21,502 nt of DNA from a virus, in the IMG/VR virus record IMGVR_UViG_3300030118_005390, positions 15,578 to 37,079 of that record; one strand, 5' to 3'. The notes under the pieces are model-generated. The model did no database searches, had not been told where the DNA came from, and saw only the letters and a program-made list of their open reading frames with translations. Every line of letters begins with the position of its first letter. The stretch's first letter is position 1. The translations under genes were made by a program, and so were the position numbers. Positions 1 to 5,567 of this stretch are shown piece after piece.

Positions 1-381
1 AAGAAAACACAAGCCTATAAACAAGCGGAAAGAAAAATACATTGTGTATGGGATGATTGGGGAAAATGGTATATATCACCCGAAGGGTTAGTATTTAGAT
101 GTTGTTGGACGGGTGGTCACTACTATGACACAGGTCAAAAACGGTTTTACTATCCTCCTAAGTTTGAACGTATGTTTAATGGATTTCATGTTCCCATCGA
201 AAAAATTATAAGTTATGATTATTGGAGTAAGTTAAGAAATTTTTTAGATGGTTATGAAAGATCATTTTCACTATGTAAATCACAGTGTGGAAAAATCGTT
301 TCATCAATCGAAAAAACAGAAGAAAACTTAAAAACAGGAGAAAAAACTGTATTTGATTCGTCAAATCAATGGGGTAACTAA
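1..381 (+). CDS. Radical SAM/SPASM-type protein, C-terminal part (5' end outside window)
   Basis: The frame is open from base 1, so this is the last 126 residues of a longer protein. An internal ATG at 172 is not needed as a start. The fragment has the cysteine layout of a SPASM/twitch auxiliary iron-sulfur domain: Cys15 in HCVW, a strand 'YISPEGLVFRCCW' with the CC pair at fragment residues 34-35, and a later C-x3-C at 92-96. In the family, this domain follows an N-terminal radical SAM barrel carrying CxxxCxxC, which would lie left of the window. Such proteins typically modify peptides or carbohydrates, and the substrate here is unknown. The gene ends in TAATG, overlapping the next start by one base, so translation is probably coupled. 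A second, complete radical SAM/SPASM gene lies at 17054-17974. The family call rests only on the C-terminal motif. Confidence 0.6.
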   Translation, partial: KKTQAYKQAERKIHCVWDDWGKWYISPEGLVFRCCWTGGHYYDTGQKRFYYPPKFERMFNGFHVPIEKIISYDYWSKLRNFLDGYERSFSLCKSQCGKIVSSIEKTEENLKTGEKTVFDSSNQWGN

Positions 382-593
382 TGAGAGCAAAAACTGTTAG
401 CAAAATTGGAAAATTCAAGTTTTTAAGATTCCCGAATCGGGGGATTCGCAGAAATGAACGAATTACAAAACTTGCCACGGGTGGAAAATTAAGTTATTCT
501 ACACTTGAAAAATTTATCAACAAAGAGCGAGGTTTAGGATATCCGATAAAGTATTCTAAACCAATAGGATTTAAAAGAAAGAAGAGAAACTAA
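381..593 (+). CDS. Small basic protein of unknown function (70 aa)
   Basis: The gene starts at the ATG of a TAATG junction with the upstream radical SAM-type gene and ends just before the riboswitch-like RNA. The 70-residue product is very rich in Lys and Arg, with a C-terminal tail ending KRKKRN, and has no transmembrane segment or signal peptide. The composition suggests binding to nucleic acid or to an acidic partner, but no family was recognised. Coupling to the upstream gene is the main evidence that it is real. Its stop codon directly abuts the P1 stem of the downstream RNA element. Confidence 0.5.
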   Translation: MRAKTVSKIGKFKFLRFPNRGIRRNERITKLATGGKLSYSTLEKFINKERGLGYPIKYSKPIGFKRKKRN

Positions 594-643
594 CGTTCAT
601 CCCATAAGGGGACGGAAGTAAGCAATCATGCTGAAGGAACGCA
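594..643 (+). promoter_or_regulatory. Glutamine riboswitch-like aptamer (glnA / Downstream-peptide type)
   Basis: This RNA has the three-way junction and conserved blocks of the L-glutamine aptamer. P1 pairs CGTTC (594-598) with GAACG (637-641). P2 is a TCCC/GGGG hairpin (600-603/608-611, loop ATAA, one G-U pair). P3 is AGCA/TGCT (621-624/629-632, loop ATCA). Between the helices are GACGGAAGTA (611-620) and GAAGGAACGC (633-642), which match the remembered family consensus. Downstream-peptide RNAs typically precede very short ORFs in marine cyanobacteria and related marine sequences. Here the next ORF starts 30 bases after P1 and encodes 49 residues, which fits that class. Control of the downstream gene by glutamine is inferred from the family. 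Confidence 0.88.
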
Positions 644-669
644 CTTTAACCTAACAGAAGGGAGAAGTG
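642..669 (+). promoter_or_regulatory. Possible expression-platform hairpin enclosing the Shine-Dalgarno site
   Basis: Directly after P1 of the aptamer, CACTT (642-646) can pair with AAGTG (665-669). Inside it CCT (650-652) can pair with AGG (659-661) across a 3x3 internal loop. The Shine-Dalgarno stretch AGAAGGGAG (656-664) would sit in and beside this hairpin, three to eleven bases before the ATG at 672. Stacking on P1 could couple ligand binding to ribosome access. This is drawn by eye from complementarity, and the inner stem is weak. Confidence 0.35.
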
Positions 670-671
670 TT

Positions 672-821
672 ATGAATAAATATGATTTTAATATTTTTCG
701 TAAGCAGGCAAGGAGAGCAAAAGCATACTTAAGATTGGCTAAATATGCAATCAAGCAGTATAAAACACCTCGCGCCGAGAGAAATATTCTTTCAAACGAT
801 CCACGATTACAAAGGATATAA
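672..821 (+). CDS. 49-aa basic peptide immediately downstream of the glutamine riboswitch-like RNA
   Basis: The ATG at 672 follows a strong Shine-Dalgarno sequence (GGGAG at 660-664). The frame runs to TAA at 819-821, giving a 49-residue peptide that begins MNKYDFNIFRKQARRAKAYL. It is strongly basic in its first half (RKQARRAK, YLRLAKYAIKQYK), probably as an amphipathic helix, and has no signal peptide or cysteines. Its position fits the short ORFs that Downstream-peptide RNAs are known to precede, so it is the likely direct target of the riboswitch. The next gene starts one base after its stop, so the two are probably co-translated. Its function is unknown. The strong SD, spacing and riboswitch argue that it is real despite its length. 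Confidence 0.6.
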   Translation: MNKYDFNIFRKQARRAKAYLRLAKYAIKQYKTPRAERNILSNDPRLQRI

Positions 822-822
822 C

Positions 823-1164
823 ATGAACAAAGTTAAAGATGGTCATACAGATGTTGCCTCTGCTAGAAGACAGTGTGCTAATATTATTGAAGATTGTAAA
901 GATATAATGAATGCTTTACCAGCTGATGATGAAGCATCTTTACCAACCTGGTGGACTAATAAACTTGCGGTAGCCGCTGCATATTTAAACTCTGACAGGG
1001 ACTATTTAGTCTACACTATGCAGCAAGCCTCAGACACAGAGGCTACTGCAAATAGTGATGATGATCAACAAGTAACAATAAATTTTACAGCCGATGAGGA
1101 TGATATGATGCCTCCATCTGCTAAAATGGTTAAAGAGAGTCAAAATGCCTCTGAAGAAGGGTAA
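823..1164 (+). CDS. Acidic hypothetical protein, probable virion-associated (113 aa)
   Basis: The start chosen is the ATG at 823, which has AAAGGA (811-815) upstream and lies one base after the 49-aa ORF. An ATG at 745 in the same frame would overlap that ORF by 77 bases and lacks a good ribosome site. The N-terminal 60 residues carry the pattern 'ASLPTWWTNKLAVAAAYLNS', resembling small proteins I remember from structural operons of marine myoviruses. The C-terminal third is acidic and low in complexity (ATANSDDDQQ, FTADEDDMMPP). Its strong acidity contrasts with the very basic proteins on either side. Its precise role is unknown. Confidence 0.65.
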   Translation: MNKVKDGHTDVASARRQCANIIEDCKDIMNALPADDEASLPTWWTNKLAVAAAYLNSDRDYLVYTMQQASDTEATANSDDDQQVTINFTADEDDMMPPSAKMVKESQNASEEG

Positions 1165-1348
1165 ATCTCAAAAAACCATTTCTGGAAATATAAAAGAGCT
1201 AATGAAAAAACCTTCAAAGGCTCGAGCTAAAGGCATTGGCACTTTAGCAAAGAAACAAGGTATTACGCGTAAGGAGGCTCAGCGTCGTCAAGCAGTTGCA
1301 ATAGCACTTAGAGCGGCAGGAAAACCTCTTAGAAAACGTAAGAAATAA
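1145..1348 (+). CDS. DUF6496-like small basic protein (67 aa)
   Basis: The protein begins MPLKKGKSQKTISGNIKELM and ends with a 'RRQAVAIALRAAGKP' segment. Both ends resemble the short DUF6496 family of phage and bacterial proteins (MPL.KGKS..TI..NI...., ...QAVAIAL..AGK). It is rich in Lys and Arg throughout and has no membrane segment. It overlaps the end of the upstream gene by 20 bases, with GAGAG (1135-1139) inside that gene as a possible ribosome site. Compared with the form I remember, an insert of about 25 residues (roughly 20-45) separates the two conserved ends. The role is unknown. Confidence 0.6.
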   Translation: MPLKKGKSQKTISGNIKELMKKPSKARAKGIGTLAKKQGITRKEAQRRQAVAIALRAAGKPLRKRKK

Positions 1349-1351
1349 ATT

Positions 1352-1380
1352 TTGACATAACTAAATATATTTGTGAAAAT
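1352..1380 (+). promoter_or_regulatory. Sigma70-like promoter before the beta-helix gene
   Basis: A perfect TTGACA (1352-1357) is followed 17 bases later by GAAAAT (1375-1380), which has TG one base upstream (1372-1373), giving an extended -10. The predicted start near 1387 would leave a leader of about 26 bases with AAAGGAG before the ATG at 1413. It lies in the 64-base gap between genes. A T4-late-like AATAAATC near 1390 is an alternative, since the downstream gene is probably late. Confidence 0.45.
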
Positions 1381-1412
1381 ACACTCACAATAAATCTTTA
1401 AAGGAGAAAGCT

Positions 1413-2054
1413 ATGGCTCTTGTCTACAATATTGGAGGTCCGAACCCAAATTTTAAAGATCTAAACGATATAGATTCTACAACTTTGACTCAGGGCGACA
1501 ACACTATTCAAATATACCCAGGTACATACACCGCACCACTAGGTATGGTGGCAACAGATGTATCATTCAAAGGTATGGGTGACCGTGATGCTGTTATTAT
1601 CGAAGCTAACTCAGCTCTTGGTATGACTATTGCAAATACATCATCAGGTTCAATCACTTTTGAAAATTTAACTATTAAAGGTCAAGACGATGTCGTAACT
1701 GGTAATCCAGCAGGTGCAAACACTGGTATTACAAAGTTAGGCGCTGCATCTACACCACTCGTATTCCGTAATGTTAAATTCATTAACTGTGAGCACGCTG
1801 TGACACATAATGCAGAGAGAGCGTTTGCTACTACAACAGATCAAGTAGAAATGCACTATTGTCAGGCCGATGTTGATAAAGCAATTCAATCAAACTCAAA
1901 TGTTCATGCAACATATTCATTGTTTGGTGCAAATGCCTATCATACAGCATTATCAGGAAGTGCTCCAGCGATTCATGTTAAGACACTATTATGTGGTCCT
2001 AATACTGCAAATGTTGGTAACGCAACTGAAACAATCCAAGCAACAATTGCTTAA
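1413..2054 (+). CDS. Beta-helix (pectin-lyase-fold) protein, probable virion component (213 aa)
   Basis: The ATG at 1413 follows a strong AAAGGAG. The product has the rhythm of a right-handed parallel beta-helix, with repeated short strands ending in N/D/G turns: GDNTIQIYPGTYTAP, TDVSFKGMGDRDAVIIE, SITFENLTIKG, PLVFRNVKFINCEHAV. No lyase catalytic triad is evident, so a structural or receptor-facing role on the particle is more likely than an enzyme. The first residues (MALVYNIGGPNPNF) look like a mature, unprocessed N-terminus without a signal peptide. It may be under its own promoter and is followed 22 bases later by a Gly-rich gene. A tail, neck or head-fibre location is inferred from neighbours only. 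Confidence 0.6.
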   Translation: MALVYNIGGPNPNFKDLNDIDSTTLTQGDNTIQIYPGTYTAPLGMVATDVSFKGMGDRDAVIIEANSALGMTIANTSSGSITFENLTIKGQDDVVTGNPAGANTGITKLGAASTPLVFRNVKFINCEHAVTHNAERAFATTTDQVEMHYCQADVDKAIQSNSNVHATYSLFGANAYHTALSGSAPAIHVKTLLCGPNTANVGNATETIQATIA

Positions 2055-2064
2055 TTATAATTAA
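2051..2064. repeat. 14-base perfect palindrome overlapping a stop codon
   Basis: TTAATTATAATTAA is its own reverse complement. It includes the stop codon of the beta-helix gene and ends just before the AAGGAG that serves the next gene at 2077. It could be a weak protein-binding site or simply an AT-rich chance event, and the AT-only content makes chance plausible. Confidence 0.3.
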
Positions 2065-2076
2065 GGAGAATTAATT

Positions 2077-2412
2077 ATGGCTATGATTAATAAAACTGCA
2101 AAGCAGCCGATGGAGCAAAAAGCTAGTTACGCTAAAGTTAGTGACACAGCTGGTGGTGGAACACAAAGAACTGGTTTCACTGGTTCAAACGATCCACGTG
2201 GGGCAGGTATGTCAGGTCAAACAAAAATGCTCAAAGAGGCAAAAGGTTTGATTGACCAAGGTCCAGATACAATGGATCTGTCTGCTAAGTATGGTGATCA
2301 GTATGTTTCTGGCGGTCCAAAGTCTGGAGGTAACATGGGTGGTATGGTAAGCCCAGCCAAAGAAAATGTTACATCAGGTATGGGTGGCAAAGTCATCAAG
2401 GACATGAAGTAA
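2077..2412 (+). CDS. Gly/Lys/Met-rich hypothetical protein (111 aa)
   Basis: AAGGAG (2063-2068) precedes the ATG at 2077. The protein is low in complexity and rich in Gly, Ser, Met and Lys (e.g. TAGGGTQRTGFTGSNDPRGA, GGPKSGGNMGGMVSP), with no hydrophobic segment and no cysteine. The composition suggests a mostly disordered protein. Its place in the short late-gene run suggests a minor virion or assembly protein, but no family was recognised. Two bases separate it from the next gene. Confidence 0.6.
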   Translation: MAMINKTAKQPMEQKASYAKVSDTAGGGTQRTGFTGSNDPRGAGMSGQTKMLKEAKGLIDQGPDTMDLSAKYGDQYVSGGPKSGGNMGGMVSPAKENVTSGMGGKVIKDMK

Positions 2413-2413
2413 A

Positions 2414-2614
2414 ATGGCTAGAACATCTTATGGAAGTGGTATAGGCGAAGGTAAAGTGGAACGTATTGGCGATAGTCGATATGGCGCTCGTGAAATGTAC
2501 GATGATGCTGAAATGCAAAAAACTAAAGAGTATTATCGTAAAGGCGACACTATGACAGTCAAAGAAGTAAAAAATCCACTTCTGCAAACTGTTAAGACAG
2601 TTAAGGCAAAATGA
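2414..2614 (+). CDS. Hypothetical 66-aa protein
   Basis: The ATG at 2414 lies two bases after the preceding stop, with no strong ribosome site of its own, so translational coupling is likely. The product begins MARTSYGSGIGEGKVERIGD, is charged and hydrophilic, and ends in a Lys/Val-rich tail (TVKTVKAK). There is no membrane segment or recognised motif. Its stop overlaps the next ATG (ATGA at 2611-2614). It is probably part of the same late operon, with unknown function. Confidence 0.55.
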   Translation: MARTSYGSGIGEGKVERIGDSRYGAREMYDDAEMQKTKEYYRKGDTMTVKEVKNPLLQTVKTVKAK

Positions 2615-2706
2615 GTATTGCTCCAGACGTATTTAAACGCTCAATGCCTAAATACAAAAAACGAGCTAAGAAAAAGAAGCGTAAAGCTACGAAAAAGAAG
2701 AAATAA
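2611..2706 (+). CDS. 31-aa extremely Lys-rich peptide
   Basis: The frame starts within an ATGA junction (2611-2614) and runs to TAA at 2704-2706. The 31 residues begin MSIAPDVFKRSMPKYKKRAK and continue almost entirely as Lys and Arg, ending KKKK. About half of the residues are Lys. The start-stop overlap supports coupled translation. Charge suggests DNA or RNA binding or condensation. It is too short for family assignment. Its last 20 bases overlap the convergent gene on the other strand. Confidence 0.5.
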   Translation: MSIAPDVFKRSMPKYKKRAKKKKRKATKKKK

Positions 2707-3241
2707 GGTTACGTAACCATGTTTTATCATAAGGCGCACAGATATTAACTTGCGCCTTACTCGTTTTTATAATTTTTTCTATTATTTTTTTATTCTCAAC
2801 ATCAACTGATATAAATATCAAATCATCTATCCCTAACCAGGAATAATCATAATCAATGGCATCCACATTTACAATTTTAATTGCGTTTTTGCAAGGACTC
2901 GCTCTGATTAGTTTTTTACTTATCACACACCTATTCTCATCAATTTCTATTCCTATTTGATTTATATTAGGATATTGTCTGTGTACATCAAACATGGAAT
3001 AAGGGTACATTCCACTGCCTATCAGCACTAAATTTTTACATGAGTTAAATTTATATCTTTGTTTTTTGTCTCTTAATGTTCTAACAATCCAAGCGTTTTT
3101 CTCTGCCATATCATACGGTTTAGAGTAATCTTTTTCAATAAGATAAGATTTTAAGAGAGATATCTCACTTTGTACAATATACTCTTTCCACTTTATTTCT
3201 TCATTTTTTAAATCATTCATTGTGTATTTTTTTGATGACAT
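2687..3241 (-). CDS. SAM-dependent methyltransferase-like protein (nicotianamine-synthase-like Rossmann domain)
   Basis: The start at 3241 has CGGAG seven bases upstream; ATGs at 3262 and 3220 lack a site. This gives 184 residues. The middle holds a class I methyltransferase core: 'NLVLIGSGMYPYSMF' (glycine-rich SAM loop), 'INQIGIEIDENRCVISKKLI' (acidic end of strand 2), then 'IVNVDAIDYDYSWLGIDDLIFIS'. The GSG-x-x-P loop and overall plan recall nicotianamine synthase and related aminocarboxypropyl or methyl transferases. The N-terminal 60 residues are helical and charged. It overlaps the glycosyltransferase gene upstream by 29 bases, so the two are probably co-translated. It is the last gene of the leftward block and overlaps the plus-strand late operon by 20 bases. 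The substrate is unknown. Confidence 0.6.
   Translation of the reverse strand: MSSKKYTMNDLKNEEIKWKEYIVQSEISLLKSYLIEKDYSKPYDMAEKNAWIVRTLRDKKQRYKFNSCKNLVLIGSGMYPYSMFDVHRQYPNINQIGIEIDENRCVISKKLIRASPCKNAIKIVNVDAIDYDYSWLGIDDLIFISVDVENKKIIEKIIKTSKAQVNICAPYDKTWLRNLISSFS
2730..2768 (+). terminator. Probable intrinsic terminator of the plus-strand late operon
   Basis: TAAGGCGCA (2730-2738) pairs with TGCGCCTTA (2751-2759) in a nine-base GC-containing stem with a 12-base loop. Five T follow at 2764-2768 after a four-base spacer. It lies 24 bases after the last plus-strand stop. It is embedded in the C-terminal codons of the convergent minus-strand gene, where the hairpin bases also encode NICAPYDK. 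On the minus strand no T-run follows, so it should act only on rightward transcripts. Confidence 0.6.
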
Positions 3242-4319
3242 TTGCTGACTCCGAGGCTCCATTTAATTTAAAATTAAATTTTTTTGGCTTATCACATAAA
3301 ACTTTTTTTAATGTTTTACCAATACTTGATAACTCCTGATTGTTAACCACTTTATAAAAATTGTAAGGTTCGAACGTATATGCTCTTATAAATTGTTCCA
3401 TTTTCTGTCCATCTTGTCTAGGAATAATGATTGAGGGTATGCGACTTTTAAGTATTTCAACCGTAGCATTATATCCACCATAGGTAATGTATGCTGCACA
3501 ATCAATTAGTTTATTACGTAAATTAGGAATATAATCTGCCATAATAACATTATTTTTCTGTTTAGTTTTTGTGTTGATATACCTATTAGCAACTGTCATT
3601 ATAAATGTGTAATCTTTAAAGTCTTTTGCTACTTGTAAGAGATATTTGAACAATAATAAACCCTCTTCTTTATTTAACCCTGTGCTAACATAAATAATAT
3701 TATTTTTCTTTTTGTGTAAAGGCATAGATTCATCACAAACATAACCCGTGTAATAAATTTTATCAGACAAATCGTTTATTATTGCAACCCCATTAGCTTG
3801 TCTACGTCTATCAGGGTATAAGGGCATAATATTAGGATCTCCATGCACAAGAACTTTTTCTGCATAGTGTTTACATATTAGGTTTTGGGTGTATAAAACC
3901 CAGTCTTGTAAAGAGTTGTCATGAGGCTCATCCCAAGGGAAGTCTCTTACAGATATGATAATTTTAATATTTCTTTTTTTGCATTCCTCAAAGTATCTAA
4001 TATATTCATGTGCAAATTGATGCCTACAAAAAGGAAAGCCTTCGCAAACTAACGTTTTAACTTTATACTTTTCTATATTTTCTATGAACATTTTGATGCG
4101 AAAATTTATCAATGTTTCCTGCATTATAAACTGAAACATATTATTTACGTCACCAACATTATAATCTTTTAAAAATGCTGTGTGAGGGACTTTATAGTCT
4201 AAGGGTGGGCAGAAAAGTTGGTCTAATATTATTACATTATCTTTTATAGCCTCTGCGATAAATTTTATTCTTTGAGAATGTCCTAACCCTCTATAGTATT
4301 GGGTTAAAAGAGCTATCAT
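3213..4319 (-). CDS. GT-B glycosyltransferase, MurG/GT28-like (368 aa)
   Basis: The N-terminus carries 'LLTQYYRGLGHSQRIKFIAE', matching the GxGH nucleotide-sugar transferase loop of the MurG/UGT superfamily. A C-terminal half contains 'AAYITYGGYNATVEILKSRI' followed by 'PSIIIPRQDGQKMEQFIRA', the donor-binding Gly-rich turn, Pro and DGQ-x-E segment of GT28. There is no membrane segment, so it acts in the cytoplasm. The start overlaps the thyX stop by four bases (ATGA). Phage glycosyltransferases of this fold may decorate modified DNA bases, proteins or host glycans. Position beside ThyX and a methyltransferase-like gene permits a DNA-modification role but does not show it. Confidence 0.72.
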   Translation of the reverse strand: MIALLTQYYRGLGHSQRIKFIAEAIKDNVIILDQLFCPPLDYKVPHTAFLKDYNVGDVNNMFQFIMQETLINFRIKMFIENIEKYKVKTLVCEGFPFCRHQFAHEYIRYFEECKKRNIKIIISVRDFPWDEPHDNSLQDWVLYTQNLICKHYAEKVLVHGDPNIMPLYPDRRRQANGVAIINDLSDKIYYTGYVCDESMPLHKKKNNIIYVSTGLNKEEGLLLFKYLLQVAKDFKDYTFIMTVANRYINTKTKQKNNVIMADYIPNLRNKLIDCAAYITYGGYNATVEILKSRIPSIIIPRQDGQKMEQFIRAYTFEPYNFYKVVNNQELSSIGKTLKKVLCDKPKKFNFKLNGASESANVIKKIHNE

Positions 4320-4969
4320 TCAAATGTATATGGAAATATTTTTGAGATAGCCTCTCCGCAGGCTTTAGCAATTTCCATATGCTCTTTTTGCGTACCATTA
4401 GCGCTACGCAACTGTATATAGTGAATCCAACTTCTGATAGTGCCATTCATATATAATTTGGATTCCATCATCCCTTCAGGCAGAACAGCCCTTGCCTGTT
4501 CTTTAGCAATTCCCATTTCAATAGCCCATTTATATGCTTTGAACGCTGCTAACCAAACTGCGTCTTGTTGTATGATCCAATCGTTTTGTAACTCATCATC
4601 GTTAACTTCGACAGAGTTTTGCCTATTTTTTAGATCCTGTAGCCTAGCCTCTCTGTTAACTCTTTTTAATGATTCGGTTGGATCTGCATATCTTTGACTA
4701 AATTCTTGAAAGCTAAAACTGCGATGTCTTAATATTTGTCTAGCAATGTCTCTGGTGGTTGTTATTTCTAAACAAGCGCTTACCATTTCAAACGGTGACC
4801 AGTGCTGATGTTTAATTAAATATTTTAATAATCTATCTACAGTTTCTTTATTCTTTTGATTGTCAGGGTTTGACACCCTTGCAGCATAAGCTATTAATTC
4901 TTTAGCGTTCCAATCTGTAAAAACATCATCCTTTAAAGGTTGTGAGTAACTTATAAGTTTAACTTTCAT
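4316..4969 (-). CDS. thyX: Flavin-dependent thymidylate synthase
   Basis: This enzyme makes dTMP from dUMP using methylene-tetrahydrofolate and reduced FAD. The signature RHRxxSxxxxSxR is intact as RHRSFSFQEFSQR (residues 81-93), preceded by 'HQHWSPFE' (54-61) as in the family. The C-terminal half has 'QARAVLPEGMMESKLYMNGT' and 'LRSANGTQKEHMEIA', corresponding to the family's RxxLP and R-x5-Q-x-E segments. At 217 residues it is normal in length. It overlaps the dUTPase-fold gene upstream by 11 bases. It shares the operon with a serine hydroxymethyltransferase, ribonucleotide reductase and glutaredoxin, so dTMP supply during DNA replication is the clear context. Confidence 0.95.
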   Translation of the reverse strand: MKVKLISYSQPLKDDVFTDWNAKELIAYAARVSNPDNQKNKETVDRLLKYLIKHQHWSPFEMVSACLEITTTRDIARQILRHRSFSFQEFSQRYADPTESLKRVNREARLQDLKNRQNSVEVNDDELQNDWIIQQDAVWLAAFKAYKWAIEMGIAKEQARAVLPEGMMESKLYMNGTIRSWIHYIQLRSANGTQKEHMEIAKACGEAISKIFPYTFE

Positions 4970-5567
4970 TATGACTCCTAATATATTTATCTATATCTTC
5001 TCTTGAGTAAAACTCAGATAAACGTTGTTTTTTAATATCGTATATTTCAGGTGATACTTTTTTCTTAATTTCCTGAATAAATTTTTTTGAAGTTCTAAAA
5101 TTAATATTAGATTCTTCTATCACATCAACGTAATTTATTACCATTTGAGGTAGTTGTCGAACAGAAAAAGTTGCTAGTTTTTTTGTCGGTTGTATAATCT
5201 GTGCTTCATTAAAATTATTTTTAATTAGCATCCACATTTCATTTCTAAATGTATAACTAAAAAGCATGGGTGAATCAAAAATAGTTAATCCCTCATTATA
5301 TGCAACATCATGATCCGTGCCAACTTCTACAATAAAATTTGGACTTATTAGTTGTAAATACATTCCTGTCGGCACTGGCAATACTTCTCCAGGCTCTATG
5401 CTTATGTCCTTAATTATACACGCTCTTAAATGATGATAAGAGTCAAGTGGCGTTTCTTGGCTAAATCCCCATTCAATTCCGTATACTTTTTCTAATGTTT
5501 TGGCTAATGAACTTTTTTCTATATTTATCTTACATACTTTTGAGTTTTTCAAGAGGATCGTCTCCAT
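4959..5567 (-). CDS. dUTPase/dCTP-deaminase-fold protein, probably catalytically degenerate
   Basis: The body follows the trimeric dUTPase plan: 'HHLRACIIKDISIEPGEVLP', 'VPTGMYLQL', 'GLTIFDSP' and 'RNEMWMLIKN'. However, the Arg-Ser-Gly of motif 2 is absent (GTDHDVAYNE instead), and the motif 3 segment expected as G-x-I-D-x-D-Y-R is MLFSYTFR, so the catalytic Asp is not visible. It may be a regulatory or structural relative rather than an active dUTPase. The start is uncertain: the ATG at 5567 is used; a GTG at 5594 and a TTG at 5552 (with GGAG nine bases before it) are alternatives. It overlaps the 5' nuclease gene upstream and thyX downstream. A pyrimidine-nucleotide role fits its place beside thyX. 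Confidence 0.62.
   Translation of the reverse strand: METILLKNSKVCKINIEKSSLAKTLEKVYGIEWGFSQETPLDSYHHLRACIIKDISIEPGEVLPVPTGMYLQLISPNFIVEVGTDHDVAYNEGLTIFDSPMLFSYTFRNEMWMLIKNNFNEAQIIQPTKKLATFSVRQLPQMVINYVDVIEESNINFRTSKKFIQEIKKKVSPEIYDIKKQRLSEFYSREDIDKYIRSHNES

Noticed and set aside
206-478. 90-aa minus-strand hydrophobic ORF resembling a membrane protein
   Set aside because: It is antisense to the SPASM-type gene and the 70-aa gene; hydrophobicity comes from reading A-rich lysine codons in reverse.
745-822. Upstream in-frame start at 745 for the 113-aa gene
   Set aside because: It would overlap the well-supported 49-aa ORF and lacks a ribosome site, while 823 has AAAGGA at good spacing.
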